A stretch of DNA of 64,000 nt from JBBROS01 sp965217935 (GCA_965217935.1 OZ244581.1:868001-932000), one strand, 5' to 3'; positions 18,219-28,264 are shown, counted from the stretch's first letter. The notes: generated by a model not told the origin, from the sequence alone. Made by a program: numbers and translations.

Positions 18219-19868
18219 TTGAGCGTCGCGTGCGAGAAGCGCCCGGCGGCCGGGTCACGCGGCATGGTCGTCGCCAACCATCCGCTTGCCGCCGGCGTCG
18301 GCGCCGAAACGCTGCTCGCGGGCGGCAACGCGATCGACGCGGCCGTTGCCTGCCTGTTCGCGCTGACCGTGGTCGAGCCGATGATGGTCGGCGTGCTCGG
18401 CGGCGGCGTCACCCACATTCGGTTGCCCGACGGCACGCATACCATCCTCGACGGCCTCAGCACGGCCCCGGCCGCTGCCGGGCCGGCGATGTATCGCACC
18501 GTCTCCGATACCCTGCCCGACTATCAGGAGACTGCCGGCCGCGAGAACCACTTCGGCGCCCGCGCGGTCGCGACGCCCGGCGCGCTCGCGGGCTGGTGCG
18601 CGGCACTGGCAAAATATGGCACGATGCCTCTGCAGGAGGCCCTGGCGCCCTCCATCCGGTTGGCCGAGGCCGGCTTCAACGTCACGCCTTATCTGTCTGC
18701 CTGCATCGGCGATTGCGCCGCCGACCTCGCGCAGGACCCTGACCTCGCCCGCCTGTTCCTGCCCGGCGGCAGCCCTGCCGCCCCCGGAACCCGCCTACGA
18801 CGCCCGGACTATGCCGAGACCTTGCGCCTCATCGCCTCGCAAGGGGCGGATGCGCTGTACGCGGGCCAGCTCGGCTCGGCGCTCGCGGCTTTCTTGGCCA
18901 AATCCGGCGGGCTGATCGCGGCGGAGGACCTTGCCGGCTACCGCGTCAGGCAACGCGCGCCTATCGTCAGCCAATATCGCGGGTTCGGCATCGTCGGCCC
19001 GCCGCCGCCGGCGTCCTCCGGCGTGCACATCGCCCAGATGCTCAATCTGCTGGAAGGCTTCGATGTCCGGGCGCTCGGGTTCGGCGCCGCCGATGGCGTG
19101 CACCTCCTGGCCGAGGTGCTGAAAATCGCCTTCGCCGACCGCGCCGCAGCCACCGCGGACCCGGACTTCGTGCCCGTTCCGGTCGAGCGCCTCGTCTCCA
19201 AAGCCTATGCGGACCAGCGCCGCCCCGCTATCGACCTGTCGCGTGCCCGATCGCACGGAGCGGGCATCGGCCCCGGCGCGGAGAGCGCCGACACCACGCA
19301 TGTGACGGTCGCCGATGCGCACGGCAACGTCGTCAGCGCCACGCAGACGATCAACGGCCTGTTCGGCGCGCGCATCGCCGTGCCGGGCGCCGGCCTTATC
19401 TGCAACAACTACATGTTCAACTTCGACCCGCACCCGGGTCACGCACTCTCGATCGCGCCGGGCAAGCGGGTGTTCACCTCCATGGCGCCGATGATGGTGA
19501 CGCAAGGCCCGCGCGTGCGCTACGCCCTCGGCCTGCCGGGCGCGCTGCGTATCTTCCCCTCCGCGTTGCAGGCGATCGTCAACCTCATCGACCACGGCAT
19601 GGCGCTGCAAGAAGCGGTCGAGGCCCCGCGCATCTTCACCCAGGGCCATACGCTGGAACTCGAAACCGGCCTGTTCGACCAACTCGCCCCCGAACTCGAA
19701 GCACGGGGCCACACAGTCGAGAACTCGCCCCGCATCGCCGGCGGGATGAACGCGATCGAGTTCCTTCCCGACAACACCTTCCTCGGCGCCGCGTGTTGGC
19801 GCGCAGACGGCACGGCGGTTGGCATCGGCGGCGGGCTGGCCAGGCCCGGCGTCCGCTTCGTCATCTGA
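18219..19868 (+). CDS. ggt: Gamma-glutamyltransferase (Ntn hydrolase)
   Basis: TTG start 18219, 549 residues. ANHPLAAGVGAETLLAGGNAI and VGVLGGGVTHIRLPDG are the conserved N-terminal region. SADTTHVTVADAHGNVVSAT (about residue 350) contains the autocatalytic cleavage Thr that becomes the nucleophile of the small subunit, and LGLPGALRIFPSALQAIVN is typical of the small subunit. It hydrolyses or transfers the gamma-glutamyl group of glutathione and related amides. No signal peptide is evident, unlike periplasmic Ggt, so this may be a cytoplasmic YwrD-type member. It is convergent with the oxidase/peptide-transport operon. Confidence 0.92.
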   Translation: MSVACEKRPAAGSRGMVVANHPLAAGVGAETLLAGGNAIDAAVACLFALTVVEPMMVGVLGGGVTHIRLPDGTHTILDGLSTAPAAAGPAMYRTVSDTLPDYQETAGRENHFGARAVATPGALAGWCAALAKYGTMPLQEALAPSIRLAEAGFNVTPYLSACIGDCAADLAQDPDLARLFLPGGSPAAPGTRLRRPDYAETLRLIASQGADALYAGQLGSALAAFLAKSGGLIAAEDLAGYRVRQRAPIVSQYRGFGIVGPPPPASSGVHIAQMLNLLEGFDVRALGFGAADGVHLLAEVLKIAFADRAAATADPDFVPVPVERLVSKAYADQRRPAIDLSRARSHGAGIGPGAESADTTHVTVADAHGNVVSATQTINGLFGARIAVPGAGLICNNYMFNFDPHPGHALSIAPGKRVFTSMAPMMVTQGPRVRYALGLPGALRIFPSALQAIVNLIDHGMALQEAVEAPRIFTQGHTLELETGLFDQLAPELEARGHTVENSPRIAGGMNAIEFLPDNTFLGAACWRADGTAVGIGGGLARPGVRFVI

Positions 19869-19889
19869 CGCGGAGAAGCGACCGAAGCC

Positions 19890-21068
19890 CTAATTGGACT
19901 CCTGCGCCTGCTGCACCGTCGTCACCCCCGGCCGCCAGCCGCGTTGCGCCGCCCAATCAGGCTCCAGCCCCGCGAAGCGCGACAGGCGCAGCGGGCTCAG
20001 GTCGGCGAACGAGCAGGCCCCGTCGGTCACCAACTCCTGCACCGCGTGGCCCGAGGCCGGGGAGAGGCCGAACCCAATGCTCGACAGCGTGGCGACGACG
20101 ACGTTCGACGCGTCGGGCAAGCGGTCGATCACCGGGCGCCCGTCCGGCGTGTTCTCGATGATGCCGGCCCAACTGCGGATGATGCGGGCGTGCCGGGCCT
20201 TGGGGAACATCTCAACCAGATGCCCGGCGATGTTGCCCATCAGCGGCGTGCTGAGCCGGGGCGGAACGCCCATGCCCTCCGCGTCGTCCAGCCATTCATG
20301 CGGCCCGCCGCCATAGGCAAGATTGCCCCGCCGGGTCTGGCGCCCGTAAAGCCCGTTGCCGTCGGCCCCGCCAACCGGCATCATCGGCAAGGGTTCCGTC
20401 ACGATCATCTCCGCCCGCGCCGAGACGACCGGGATTGCGGCCCCAAGCATCGCCGACAGCTTCCCGCTCTGCGGCCCGGCGGCCAGCACGAGCTGGTCGC
20501 ACCCCAGCCGCCCCCGGTCGGTCTCCACCGCCGCGACGCGGCCCGCGCGGACAGCGAATCCCAGCACGGCCGTGTGCTGCATCACCCGCCCGCCATGGTC
20601 CTGCATCGCCCAGGCATAGGCCTGCACGGTCCGATGCGGGTTGGCATGGCCGCCGAAATGGTGCCAGCAAGCCCGGTGAACGTTGTCGCCGGTCAGCGGC
20701 ACAAGCTCGCGCAGTTGCGCCGCGTCAAGCTCCTCGGTTTCGAACCCGTGCCGCTCGCCGTTGCGGATCATGCGCTCGGCCCCGAGCCAATCGTTCTCGT
20801 CGAGCGCGATGCGGATGCGCCCGCGGCAGAACTCGGTCGGGTAGCCGAGCAGCTCGTCCATCTGCGGCCACAACCGCTGCTCCTCGGCGAACAGCGGGCT
20901 GAAGCCGTGGGTGCAGCCGCCGCCGTTCCGCCCCGAGGCTTCCCAGCCGACGATCCCCTTGTCGAGCACCAGCACATCGACCCCGGCCCGCGCCAGCCAC
21001 CACCCGGCGCTAAGCCCGGTCGCGCCGCCGCCGACGATGATGACGCTGGCGCCGGCGGTCTCGCTCAA
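19890..21068 (-). CDS. FAD-dependent amino-acid/opine oxidase, beta-subunit type (DadA/OoxB/HcnC-like)
   Basis: TTG start at 21068 overlaps the upstream stop (TTGA) and gives LSETAGASVIIVGGGATGLSAGWWLARAG, a Rossmann FAD site; longer frames are shadows. The 392-residue protein has the DAO fold: EASGRNGGGCTHG near residue 50, a WAGIIENTPDGRPVIDRLP segment near 330, and SIGFGLSPASGHAVQELV at the C-terminus. Coupling to the alpha-type subunit upstream suggests a heteromeric dehydrogenase for an opine, D-amino acid or N-methyl amino acid. The substrate is not identifiable. It is the last gene of the Dpp operon. Confidence 0.87.
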   Translation of the reverse strand: MSETAGASVIIVGGGATGLSAGWWLARAGVDVLVLDKGIVGWEASGRNGGGCTHGFSPLFAEEQRLWPQMDELLGYPTEFCRGRIRIALDENDWLGAERMIRNGERHGFETEELDAAQLRELVPLTGDNVHRACWHHFGGHANPHRTVQAYAWAMQDHGGRVMQHTAVLGFAVRAGRVAAVETDRGRLGCDQLVLAAGPQSGKLSAMLGAAIPVVSARAEMIVTEPLPMMPVGGADGNGLYGRQTRRGNLAYGGGPHEWLDDAEGMGVPPRLSTPLMGNIAGHLVEMFPKARHARIIRSWAGIIENTPDGRPVIDRLPDASNVVVATLSSIGFGLSPASGHAVQELVTDGACSFADLSPLRLSRFAGLEPDWAAQRGWRPGVTTVQQAQESN

Positions 21069-22666
21069 GGGGTCTCTCCGGCAGGCCCGATCTCCCAATA
21101 CGGCGTGACCTGGCCGGGAACGCCGAACCAGACATCCCAGTGCCGGGCCATCTCGTCGGACTCGGGCAGCGAGCCGGCAAGCCCCAGCGGCATCGGGCGC
21201 ACCGGCGCGCGGAAGGTGGCGAGCGGCACGTCGCCGATCGCCTTGCCAGCCCCGAGCGCGAGCAGGGCGGCAACCTGCTCGCGGCAACGCCGGCCCTGGC
21301 ACAGCCCCATGCCGGCGCGGGTCAGGCGCTTGACCTGGTCCGGGTTGGGCGCGCCCTCGCCGAGCAGGTCGGCAAGGTCGGCGCTGTTCCGCCTGGAACC
21401 CTGCCATTGCAGGTAGCGGGGCGGTCGCACCTCCAGGATCTCCCGGGCGGTGACCTCCTCGCACTGGCAGACATAAGGCTCCGCGGCGCCCATCTCGGCC
21501 TCGACCACGGCATGACGAACCCAGGACAGCCGGTAATCGGCAGGCGCGGTGGCGGGCGGTATCTCAGCCTCGCGCTCGTGTTCCGCAGGTTCGCCAGCGA
21601 TCAACCGGAGAGCCTGCGCCACGGCGCGCCGTCCCTCCGCTTCGCTGATCGCGCGGTCAATGGACTTCGCGGCCCAAACCCCGGCGCAGTCGCCCACGCT
21701 GTAGATGCCCGGCACCGATGTCATCTGCCCGGCGTCGACGACGGCGACATGCCCGCCCCGCTCCGGCACGTAGGCGGCCCGGCACCCGGCGGCGTCAAGC
21801 AACTCGATCAACGGAATGGCGCCGATGCCGAGCACGACGGTGTCGCACTCGATGCGCGTGTCCCGGCCTTGCACGCGGGCGCCATCGGCGGACAGGGCGG
21901 ACAGCCTGACCGATTCCACCCCGTTCGCCCCTCCCTCCGCCGCAGCGATGACCTGCCGGGTCAGCACCGGGATGCCGGCGTCAGCCAGCGCGCCGAGCAG
22001 GCTCTCCGGCCCGATCGGTTCGGCGGCCTGCTCAACGACGGCGGCAACCTCGACGCCGGCCCGGTGCATCGCCAGCGCCGCCAGCAGGGCCTCCGCCCCC
22101 GTGCCGAGCACGACGGCGCGCCGGGCATCCAGCGCGCCGTAGCGTGCAGCAAGGCGTTCGGCGGCGGTCGCGCCCATCACGCCGGGCAGCTCCCAGCCGG
22201 GGAAGGCAAGCCCCATGTCGCGCCGCCCGGTGGCGACGACCGCGGCCTTGCACCCCAGCATCCACGACGCGGCCCCGTCCGACACCCCGGCCACCATGCC
22301 CGGCAGCCAGCCGACGCTCGGCCCATTCGCGTAAAGGCCCCAGACGATGGTGCCGAGCCGGACATCGACGCCCGCTTCGAACGCCTCGGCCAGCATCGGC
22401 TCGCTTTCAAGCATCGCCTCGGTCATGGCGTTGCGGTTGCGCACCGCGCCGCCCATCCGCTGGCCGAAATGCAGCGGGATCTCGTCGCCCATCGTCTCGG
22501 CAGGAATGGGGTTCTCGTCGACGAGCACGACGGACGCGCCCGACTTCGCGGCGGTGATGGCAGCCGACAGCCCGGCCCGTCCTGCGCCGACCACGAGGAG
22601 GTCGGCGCGTTCCGTGACGGCCAGGGTGGCGTTGGCGGTGGAGCGGGGGTCTATGACGTTCGGCAT
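21065..22666 (-). CDS. Opine/amino-acid oxidase alpha subunit, FAD/NAD-linked with BFD-type [2Fe-2S] domain (OoxA/HcnB-like)
   Basis: A 533-residue protein. ADLLVVGAGRAGLSAAITAAKSG (about 22-44) is an FAD site, AVVLGTGAEALLAALAMHRAG (about 185-205) a second dinucleotide site, and GIYSVGDCAGVWAAKS closes the FAD domain. At about 410-470 CQCEEVTAREIL and LCQGRRC supply the four Cys of a bacterioferritin-associated-ferredoxin-like cluster. This is the arrangement of OoxA/NoxA/HcnB subunits, which pass electrons from the partner beta subunit. The gene follows the dppDF gene by nine bases. Confidence 0.9.
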   Translation of the reverse strand: MPNVIDPRSTANATLAVTERADLLVVGAGRAGLSAAITAAKSGASVVLVDENPIPAETMGDEIPLHFGQRMGGAVRNRNAMTEAMLESEPMLAEAFEAGVDVRLGTIVWGLYANGPSVGWLPGMVAGVSDGAASWMLGCKAAVVATGRRDMGLAFPGWELPGVMGATAAERLAARYGALDARRAVVLGTGAEALLAALAMHRAGVEVAAVVEQAAEPIGPESLLGALADAGIPVLTRQVIAAAEGGANGVESVRLSALSADGARVQGRDTRIECDTVVLGIGAIPLIELLDAAGCRAAYVPERGGHVAVVDAGQMTSVPGIYSVGDCAGVWAAKSIDRAISEAEGRRAVAQALRLIAGEPAEHEREAEIPPATAPADYRLSWVRHAVVEAEMGAAEPYVCQCEEVTAREILEVRPPRYLQWQGSRRNSADLADLLGEGAPNPDQVKRLTRAGMGLCQGRRCREQVAALLALGAGKAIGDVPLATFRAPVRPMPLGLAGSLPESDEMARHWDVWFGVPGQVTPYWEIGPAGETP

Positions 22667-22675
22667 CGGGGCAGC

Positions 22676-24718
22676 CTATGCAGCAACGGGATCGGGCGTG
22701 CGCTCGTCCGACATGCCGGCGGGGAGCGGCCCGCCACGGCGCCCGAGGTCTTGGGGCGCGAGATGGCAGCGAATTTGATGCCCGGTCTCGACACGCATCC
22801 CAGGCTCCTCCGTCTCGCAGACCGGTCCGATCTTGCGCGGGCAACGCTTATGGAACACGCAGCCGGAGGGCGGGTTCAGCGGATTGGGGATTTCTCCGGT
22901 GAGCCGGATGCGGGCACGCTTCTCGGCGGCGTCGATGTCCGGGACGGCGGAGAGCAGGGCTTCGGTGTAGGGATGATGCGGCCCGTTGAACACGTCTTCC
23001 GCCGGGCCAAGCTCCATGATGCGCCCGAGGTAAAGCACGGCGATGCGGTCCGACAGGTAGCGCACCACGCCGAGGTCGTGGCTGATGAAGATGTAGCTCA
23101 CGCCCTCGCGGGCCTGCAGGTCGGCGAGCAGGTTCAGGATCGCCGCCTGCACCGAGACATCGAGCGCCGAGGTCGGCTCGTCGCAGATCACCACCCGCGG
23201 GTCCCCGGCGAACGCCCGGGCGATCGCGACCCTCTGCTTGAGGCCGCCCGAGAGCTGGCGCGGACGCATGGACAAATGCCGCTCGGTCAGCCGCACGGCG
23301 GAGATGAGTTCATCCAGCCGCTCCGCCTTCTTGCGCCCGAACAGCCCGGCTAACCGGGTCAGGGACCGCTCGATCAAGTGCCGGACGGTGTGGGACCGGT
23401 TGAGCGCCGAATCCGGGTTCTGGAACACGATCTGCAACGCCTTCTGGTCGGTGCGAGAGCGGTCCTTCGCCTCACCGGCCACCCTCGCCCCGCCGACCTC
23501 GATCTGCCCGCCCTCGTCCGGCGCGACCAGGCCGAGCAGCAACCGGGCCAGCGTCGTCTTGCCGCTGCCGGACTCGCCCACGAGCCCGAGCGTCTCCCCG
23601 GCTTCGAGGTCGAGCGTCACGTCGGTCACGGCATGGACCGCGTTGGCGCCGGAGCGGAAGGTCTTGGACACGCTCCTGGCCCGCAGCGCCACCGCGTCGG
23701 ACGCGACGGCCGGCGCCGGGACCGCCCCGGGCGGCGCGGGTTCGGCGGCAACGGCTTGCTCGACATGATGGCAGCGGACGGTTTGCGCTCCCATCTGGCG
23801 GCGTTCCGGCGCCGCCTTGCGGCAGAGGTCGTCGGCGAAGTCGCAGCGCGGCGCGAACACGCAGCCGGGCAGGGCAGAGCCGGGCAGCGGCAGGAAACCG
23901 GGGATGGTGTCGAGCTTGCCGTCCGACTTACGCCGCCCGGCGGCGGGCAGGCAGCGCAGCAGCCGCATCGTGTAAGGGTGCAGCGGCCGGGCGAGCAGGT
24001 CGGCGGTGGGGCCTTCCTCGACCAGGCTGCCGGCATACAGCACGCCGATCCGGCCGCACATGCGCTCGATGATGGCGAGGTTGTGGCTGATGAACAGGAT
24101 GGAGGTCGAGAACTCGTCGCGCAGGGCGGCGATGAGATCCAGCACGTCCGCTTCCACGGTCGCGTCGAGGCCGGTCGTCGGCTCGTCGAGCACCAGCAGC
24201 GCCGGGTTCTGCGCCAGCGCCATGGCGATGACGACGCGCTGCTGCATCCCGCCGGAGAGCTGGTGCGGGAACGCCTTCATCACCCGCTCAGGCCCGGAGA
24301 TGCGGACGCGGCCGAGCATGGCCTTGGAGCGTTGGCGGGCCTCGGCGCGGGCGACGCCGGCGATCTCGAACACCTCGCTGAGTTGCTTGCCGACGGTCAT
24401 GGACGGGTTGAGCGCGCGCCCCGGATCCTGATAGACCATCGACACCTTCTCGCGCCGCAGACTGGTCAGCCCGGCCCGGTCGAGCGCGGTCACGTCCTGC
24501 CCATCGACCAGCACCTGCCCGCCGCGGATGAACCCGGCCCGCGGCAACGCGCGCAGGGCGGCGACGGCGGCGGTCGATTTGCCGCAGCCGCTCTCGCCCA
24601 CCAGCCCGTAGGTCTCGCCCGGCGCGATGGCGAACGAAACCCCACGCAGCACGAGCTGCTCGACGCCCCGCGCCCGGTAGCCGACGCTGAGGTCCCGCAG
24701 TTCCAGGGCCGGCGTCAT
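22676..24718 (-). CDS. Peptide ABC transporter ATPase, DppD-DppF fusion
   Basis: Start ATG 24718 gives MTPALELRDLSVGYRARG, overlapping the dppC stop (ATGA). The 680 residues hold two complete ATPase domains. Domain 1 has Walker A GLVGESGCGKST (about 38-49), signature LSGGMQQRV and Walker B LLVLDEPTTGLD, then an oligopeptide-type C-terminal zinc-like motif CVFAPRCDFADDLC. Domain 2 from about 365 has GLVGESGSGKTT, LSGGLKQRV, VVICDEPTSALD and CVFHKRCPRKIGPVC. One polypeptide thus replaces the DppD/DppF pair and powers the DppBC channel. Confidence 0.94.
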   Translation of the reverse strand: MTPALELRDLSVGYRARGVEQLVLRGVSFAIAPGETYGLVGESGCGKSTAAVAALRALPRAGFIRGGQVLVDGQDVTALDRAGLTSLRREKVSMVYQDPGRALNPSMTVGKQLSEVFEIAGVARAEARQRSKAMLGRVRISGPERVMKAFPHQLSGGMQQRVVIAMALAQNPALLVLDEPTTGLDATVEADVLDLIAALRDEFSTSILFISHNLAIIERMCGRIGVLYAGSLVEEGPTADLLARPLHPYTMRLLRCLPAAGRRKSDGKLDTIPGFLPLPGSALPGCVFAPRCDFADDLCRKAAPERRQMGAQTVRCHHVEQAVAAEPAPPGAVPAPAVASDAVALRARSVSKTFRSGANAVHAVTDVTLDLEAGETLGLVGESGSGKTTLARLLLGLVAPDEGGQIEVGGARVAGEAKDRSRTDQKALQIVFQNPDSALNRSHTVRHLIERSLTRLAGLFGRKKAERLDELISAVRLTERHLSMRPRQLSGGLKQRVAIARAFAGDPRVVICDEPTSALDVSVQAAILNLLADLQAREGVSYIFISHDLGVVRYLSDRIAVLYLGRIMELGPAEDVFNGPHHPYTEALLSAVPDIDAAEKRARIRLTGEIPNPLNPPSGCVFHKRCPRKIGPVCETEEPGMRVETGHQIRCHLAPQDLGRRGGPLPAGMSDERTPDPVAA

Positions 24719-25620
24719 TCGAGCGCCCCGGAGATGCCGTCCGCCACCAGATTGACCCCCACCACGAGCGAGGCCGTGGCCCCGGCCGCGAAGGCGACCG
24801 TCCACCAGAACCCGCCGCTGATCATGCCGTAGTTCTCCGAGATCGCCAGGCCCCAATCGGCCGAGGGCGGCTGGATGCCGAAACCGAGGAAGCTGAGCGA
24901 GGCGACGGTGAAGATGGCGTAGCCGAGCCGCACCGTCGTCTCCACTAGGATGGGCGGCAGCACATTGGGCAGGATCTCCACGAACATGACGTGCAGCGCG
25001 CCCTCGCCGCGCAGTTCGGCCGCCGCCACGTAGTCGAGCGAGCGCTCCGTCAGCACCGCGGCGCGGACGGTGCGGGCGATGAGCGGCGTGAAGATGATGC
25101 CGATGACGGCGATGACGGTGCCGGAGGAGGGGCCGAGCGCGACCAGGACCAGCAGGGCGACGACGATCAGCGGCAGCGCCAGCAGAACCTCGATCAGCCG
25201 GCCGATGACGGCATCGAGCCAGCCGCCGACGTAGCCGGTCAGCAGGCCGAGCGCGGTGCCGGCGACGGTGGCGAGCAAGGTCGCGGCCGGGGCCACGGAA
25301 AGGATGGGCCGGGCGCCCACGATGACGCGCGAGAGGATGTCCCGCCCCAACTGGTCGGTGCCGAACCAGTGCGCGGCGGAGGGCGGCGCGAGCGTGTGCA
25401 GCAGGTCGTCGGCGTAGGGGTCGTAGGGGGTGAAATAGGGGCCGAAGAGGGCGCAGACGATCCAGAACAGCAGCACCGCGGCGCCGACCAGGAAACTCGG
25501 GGAGCGCAGGACGAGGCTCAGGCGGCTGGGCAGGGCGACGACGGGTTCGGTCGCGGCGGCGTCCGCGGGCGAGGGCAGGTCGGTTGCCTGCCGGCCCGGC
25601 AACGCGGCGCTCATAGTCAT
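24715..25620 (-). CDS. Peptide ABC transporter permease (DppC-like)
   Basis: ATG 25620 overlaps the dppB stop as ATGA and yields 301 residues (MTMSAALPGRQATDLPSPAD); a longer in-frame extension overlaps dppB out of phase and is not coding. Six membrane helices are visible. GTDQLGRDILSRVIVGARPIL and SFLGFGIQPPSADWG are typical DppC/OppC motifs, with the EAA loop near YVAAAELRGEGALHVMFVEI. It pairs with DppB as the inner-membrane channel. Confidence 0.94.
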   Translation of the reverse strand: MTMSAALPGRQATDLPSPADAAATEPVVALPSRLSLVLRSPSFLVGAAVLLFWIVCALFGPYFTPYDPYADDLLHTLAPPSAAHWFGTDQLGRDILSRVIVGARPILSVAPAATLLATVAGTALGLLTGYVGGWLDAVIGRLIEVLLALPLIVVALLVLVALGPSSGTVIAVIGIIFTPLIARTVRAAVLTERSLDYVAAAELRGEGALHVMFVEILPNVLPPILVETTVRLGYAIFTVASLSFLGFGIQPPSADWGLAISENYGMISGGFWWTVAFAAGATASLVVGVNLVADGISGALE

Positions 25621-26582
25621 CGGCCGGCTCCCTGCCGCAGTCTCGGGTTCAGCAGCACATACAAGCTGTCCGCGACGAGGGTGGCAAGGATATAGACCGT
25701 GCCGACGGTCAGGATGCCGGCTTCCAGCATCGGGAAATCCTTGCCCCGGGCGGCGGTCAGGATGAGGCTGCCGATGCCCTGGTAGCGGAACAGGGATTCG
25801 ACCACGACGAGGCCGCCGATCATGTAGCCGAGCTGCGTCGCGACCACGGTGATGGTGGGGAGCAGAGCGTTGGGAAGGACATGGCGGACGATGACGGTGC
25901 GGCGCGGCAGGCCCTTGAGCGTCGCGGTGCGGGCGTAGTCGGAGTCGAGCGCCTCCAGCGTGCCGGCGCGCGCCATGCGGGCGATGTAGCCGAACAGGAT
26001 CAGCACCAGCGGCAAGGCGGGCAGGATGAGGTGGCGGAGTTGCTCCAACGCGCCGGTGCCGGGCCGCGTGGCCGCCGAGATGGGCAGCCAGCGCAGCCAG
26101 ATGCCGAACACCAGGATGAGGGCGATGGCGGAGACGAACTCCGGCACCACCGTCAGCGACAGGCCGGAGACGGTGATGGTGCGGTCCTGCCAGCGCCCGG
26201 CCTTCATCGCGGCATAGACCCCGGCGGCGATGGACAGCGGGACGACGATGACGAAGGTGACGGCCGCGAGCTTGAGCGAGTTCAACAGCGCCTTGCCGAC
26301 GAACGGGGCCACCGGCGTGCGGAAAATATAGGAGGTTCCCATGTCGCCGGTGAGGAATGCGCCAATCCAGGAGAGGTACTGCTGGATCAGCGGACGGTCC
26401 ATGCCGAGTTCGTGGTTGATCTTGGCGACGGCCCGCGGGTCGGCGAGCGGGCCGAGGATGGCGCGCCCGACATCGCCGGGCAGCACCTGCGCGCCCAGAA
26501 AGACAACGACGCTGAGCAGGCCCAACGTGACGATGCTGAGCGCCACGCGCCGCCCGGCCTGCCGGGATAGGCCATTCAGCAT
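25617..26582 (-). CDS. Peptide ABC transporter permease (DppB-like)
   Basis: A 321-residue inner-membrane protein with six helices. LSVVVFLGAQVLPGDVGRAIL after the N-terminus, DMGTSYIFRTPV and the EAA loop YARTATLKGLPRRTVIVRHVL are DppB/OppB hallmarks. It lies 17 bases behind the binding-protein gene and overlaps dppC. Together with DppA, DppC and the fused ATPase it forms an importer for peptides, opines or similar compounds. Confidence 0.94.
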   Translation of the reverse strand: MLNGLSRQAGRRVALSIVTLGLLSVVVFLGAQVLPGDVGRAILGPLADPRAVAKINHELGMDRPLIQQYLSWIGAFLTGDMGTSYIFRTPVAPFVGKALLNSLKLAAVTFVIVVPLSIAAGVYAAMKAGRWQDRTITVSGLSLTVVPEFVSAIALILVFGIWLRWLPISAATRPGTGALEQLRHLILPALPLVLILFGYIARMARAGTLEALDSDYARTATLKGLPRRTVIVRHVLPNALLPTITVVATQLGYMIGGLVVVESLFRYQGIGSLILTAARGKDFPMLEAGILTVGTVYILATLVADSLYVLLNPRLRQGAGR

Positions 26583-26599
26583 TGGTCAGCCGCCAATAG

Positions 26600-28264
26600 T
26601 CAGGCGCCGACCGTGGCGTTGGCAAGGAAGACCTGCGAGATCGCGGTGATCACGACGCCCTTCACGTCTTTCGCCGTCACCGCGATGTAATCGTAGAAGA
26701 AGCCGTAAAGAACTGGCGTTTCGTCCAGCAAAATCTCCTGGATTTTTCCGGCAGACTCGCGCTGCTTGCCGAGGTCGGTCGTGGCGATGTACTGCGCGAC
26801 CAGCTTGTCGTAGTCCGGGTTCTTGAAATGGGCGGCGTTCCAGGCGCCGCCGCTGAGCAGCGGGGCCTGGAGAAAGACGTTCGGCACGCCGCGATGGCCG
26901 TAATCGGTCATGCCCATCTCGGAATCAAGCCAGTCGGACTGGCCGTACTGCGCCTTGCCGTAATAGGCGGGCTCGCTCTCGATCTTGAGGTTGAGCTTGA
27001 TGCCGATCTCGGCGACGGCGTTCTGGATGATGACCGCGTAATCCGGCATCTCCAGCTTGCGCATCCCGGTCAGCGTCGCCTCGAAGCCGTCCTTGTGCCC
27101 GGCCTCTTGCATCAGTTGGCGCGCCTTGGCGATGTCTTTCTTGCGTTGCGGCACCGATTTATCGGTGGACGGGAACACCGGCGCGAACGGCGAGTCGTTG
27201 CCGACCTTCGCCAGGCCGCGGAACAGCCCGGCGACGATCGCCTCGCGGTCCAGCGTGAGGGCGATCGCCTGCCGCACCCGCTTGTCGGAGAACTTCGCCA
27301 CGTCGTTGCGCATGTGCACCTCGCGGTGCGACGCGGCGCTGAGCTTGATCAGGTTGACGTCCGGGCTGTTGAGGATGCCTTGCGCTCCCTGCACCGCGAC
27401 TTGCTGGATAACGTCAACCTGCGCCCCTTGCAGCGCCAGGATCGCCGGCTGCTGGTCGTTGAAGAAGGTGAACTCGACCCGTGCCGGCAGCGCCTTGTCG
27501 CCCCAGTAGTCGGGGTTGCGGACGAAGCTGGCGCCGACCTTGGCGGTGTAGGCATCCAACTTGAAGGGGCCGGTGCCGTTGAAGGTCTTCTCGAAGTCGC
27601 CCGCGTAGTCGGCAGGCAGGATGATGGCGTTGTAGTTGTCCGACGAGACGATGTAGGGAAAGTTGCCGTTGGGCGCGTCGAGGTGGAAGGCGACGGTGAG
27701 GTCATCCACTTTGCGCGTGCCGCCCTTGGACAGCACGCCTTTGAACGCGGACAGCGCGTTGGAACCGTTCTTCGGGTCGGCGAGGCGGTCCATGGTCGCC
27801 ACCACGTCGTCGGCGTTCAAAACATGGCCGCTGTGAAACTTGACGTTGGGCCGGAGCTTGAAGGTCCAAACCGAGCCGTCGTCGTTGGCGGTCCAGGACA
27901 GGGCCAGCATCGGCTTCAGCATCAGGTCCGGCTGGTCGAAGACGAGAAATTCGCCGGTCTGCTGCAGCATGACCAGGCCGCCGGTGTTGGCCACCGTCAC
28001 CGGGTCGACCGCGCCGGAGGGGGTTTGCGAGGCGACGCGAATGGTCGCGTCCTTCTGCCCCTGCGCCCGGGCCAGCGGAGCGGCGAACGGGCTGGCCGCG
28101 CCGAGCAGCCCCCCCAGCAACGGCATGGCGACCCCGAACCGGCTGCCTTCCCGCAGCAAGCCCCGCCGGTCCAGCCACCCGGCGAGGAATTCATCGACGA
28201 CCTGGTTTTCAAGGTCGCTCGCTTCACGGCGGAGGCGGTCTAGAAATTTGGGGGAACGGCGCAT
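26600..28264 (-). CDS. Peptide/opine ABC transporter periplasmic binding protein (SBP family 5)
   Basis: Start ATG 28264 (AAGGA upstream) gives a 554-residue protein; longer frames add unsupported sequence. After a long n-region, DRRGLLREGSRFGVAMPLLG and LAAPLARAQG form a Tat-like signal. The family 5 fold is clear: LKPMLALSWTANDDGSVWTF, KLRPNVKFHSGHVLNADDVV, DKRVRQAIALTLDRE and the C-terminal lobe. It delivers substrate to DppBC. It is the first gene of a six-gene operon ending with the two oxidase subunits, so the imported compound is probably oxidised at a C-N bond. Confidence 0.92.
   Translation of the reverse strand: MRRSPKFLDRLRREASDLENQVVDEFLAGWLDRRGLLREGSRFGVAMPLLGGLLGAASPFAAPLARAQGQKDATIRVASQTPSGAVDPVTVANTGGLVMLQQTGEFLVFDQPDLMLKPMLALSWTANDDGSVWTFKLRPNVKFHSGHVLNADDVVATMDRLADPKNGSNALSAFKGVLSKGGTRKVDDLTVAFHLDAPNGNFPYIVSSDNYNAIILPADYAGDFEKTFNGTGPFKLDAYTAKVGASFVRNPDYWGDKALPARVEFTFFNDQQPAILALQGAQVDVIQQVAVQGAQGILNSPDVNLIKLSAASHREVHMRNDVAKFSDKRVRQAIALTLDREAIVAGLFRGLAKVGNDSPFAPVFPSTDKSVPQRKKDIAKARQLMQEAGHKDGFEATLTGMRKLEMPDYAVIIQNAVAEIGIKLNLKIESEPAYYGKAQYGQSDWLDSEMGMTDYGHRGVPNVFLQAPLLSGGAWNAAHFKNPDYDKLVAQYIATTDLGKQRESAGKIQEILLDETPVLYGFFYDYIAVTAKDVKGVVITAISQVFLANATVGA

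Noticed and set aside
21140..23353. 737-codon plus-strand frame opposite the oxidase and ATPase genes
   Set aside because: Antisense shadow crossing two real genes.
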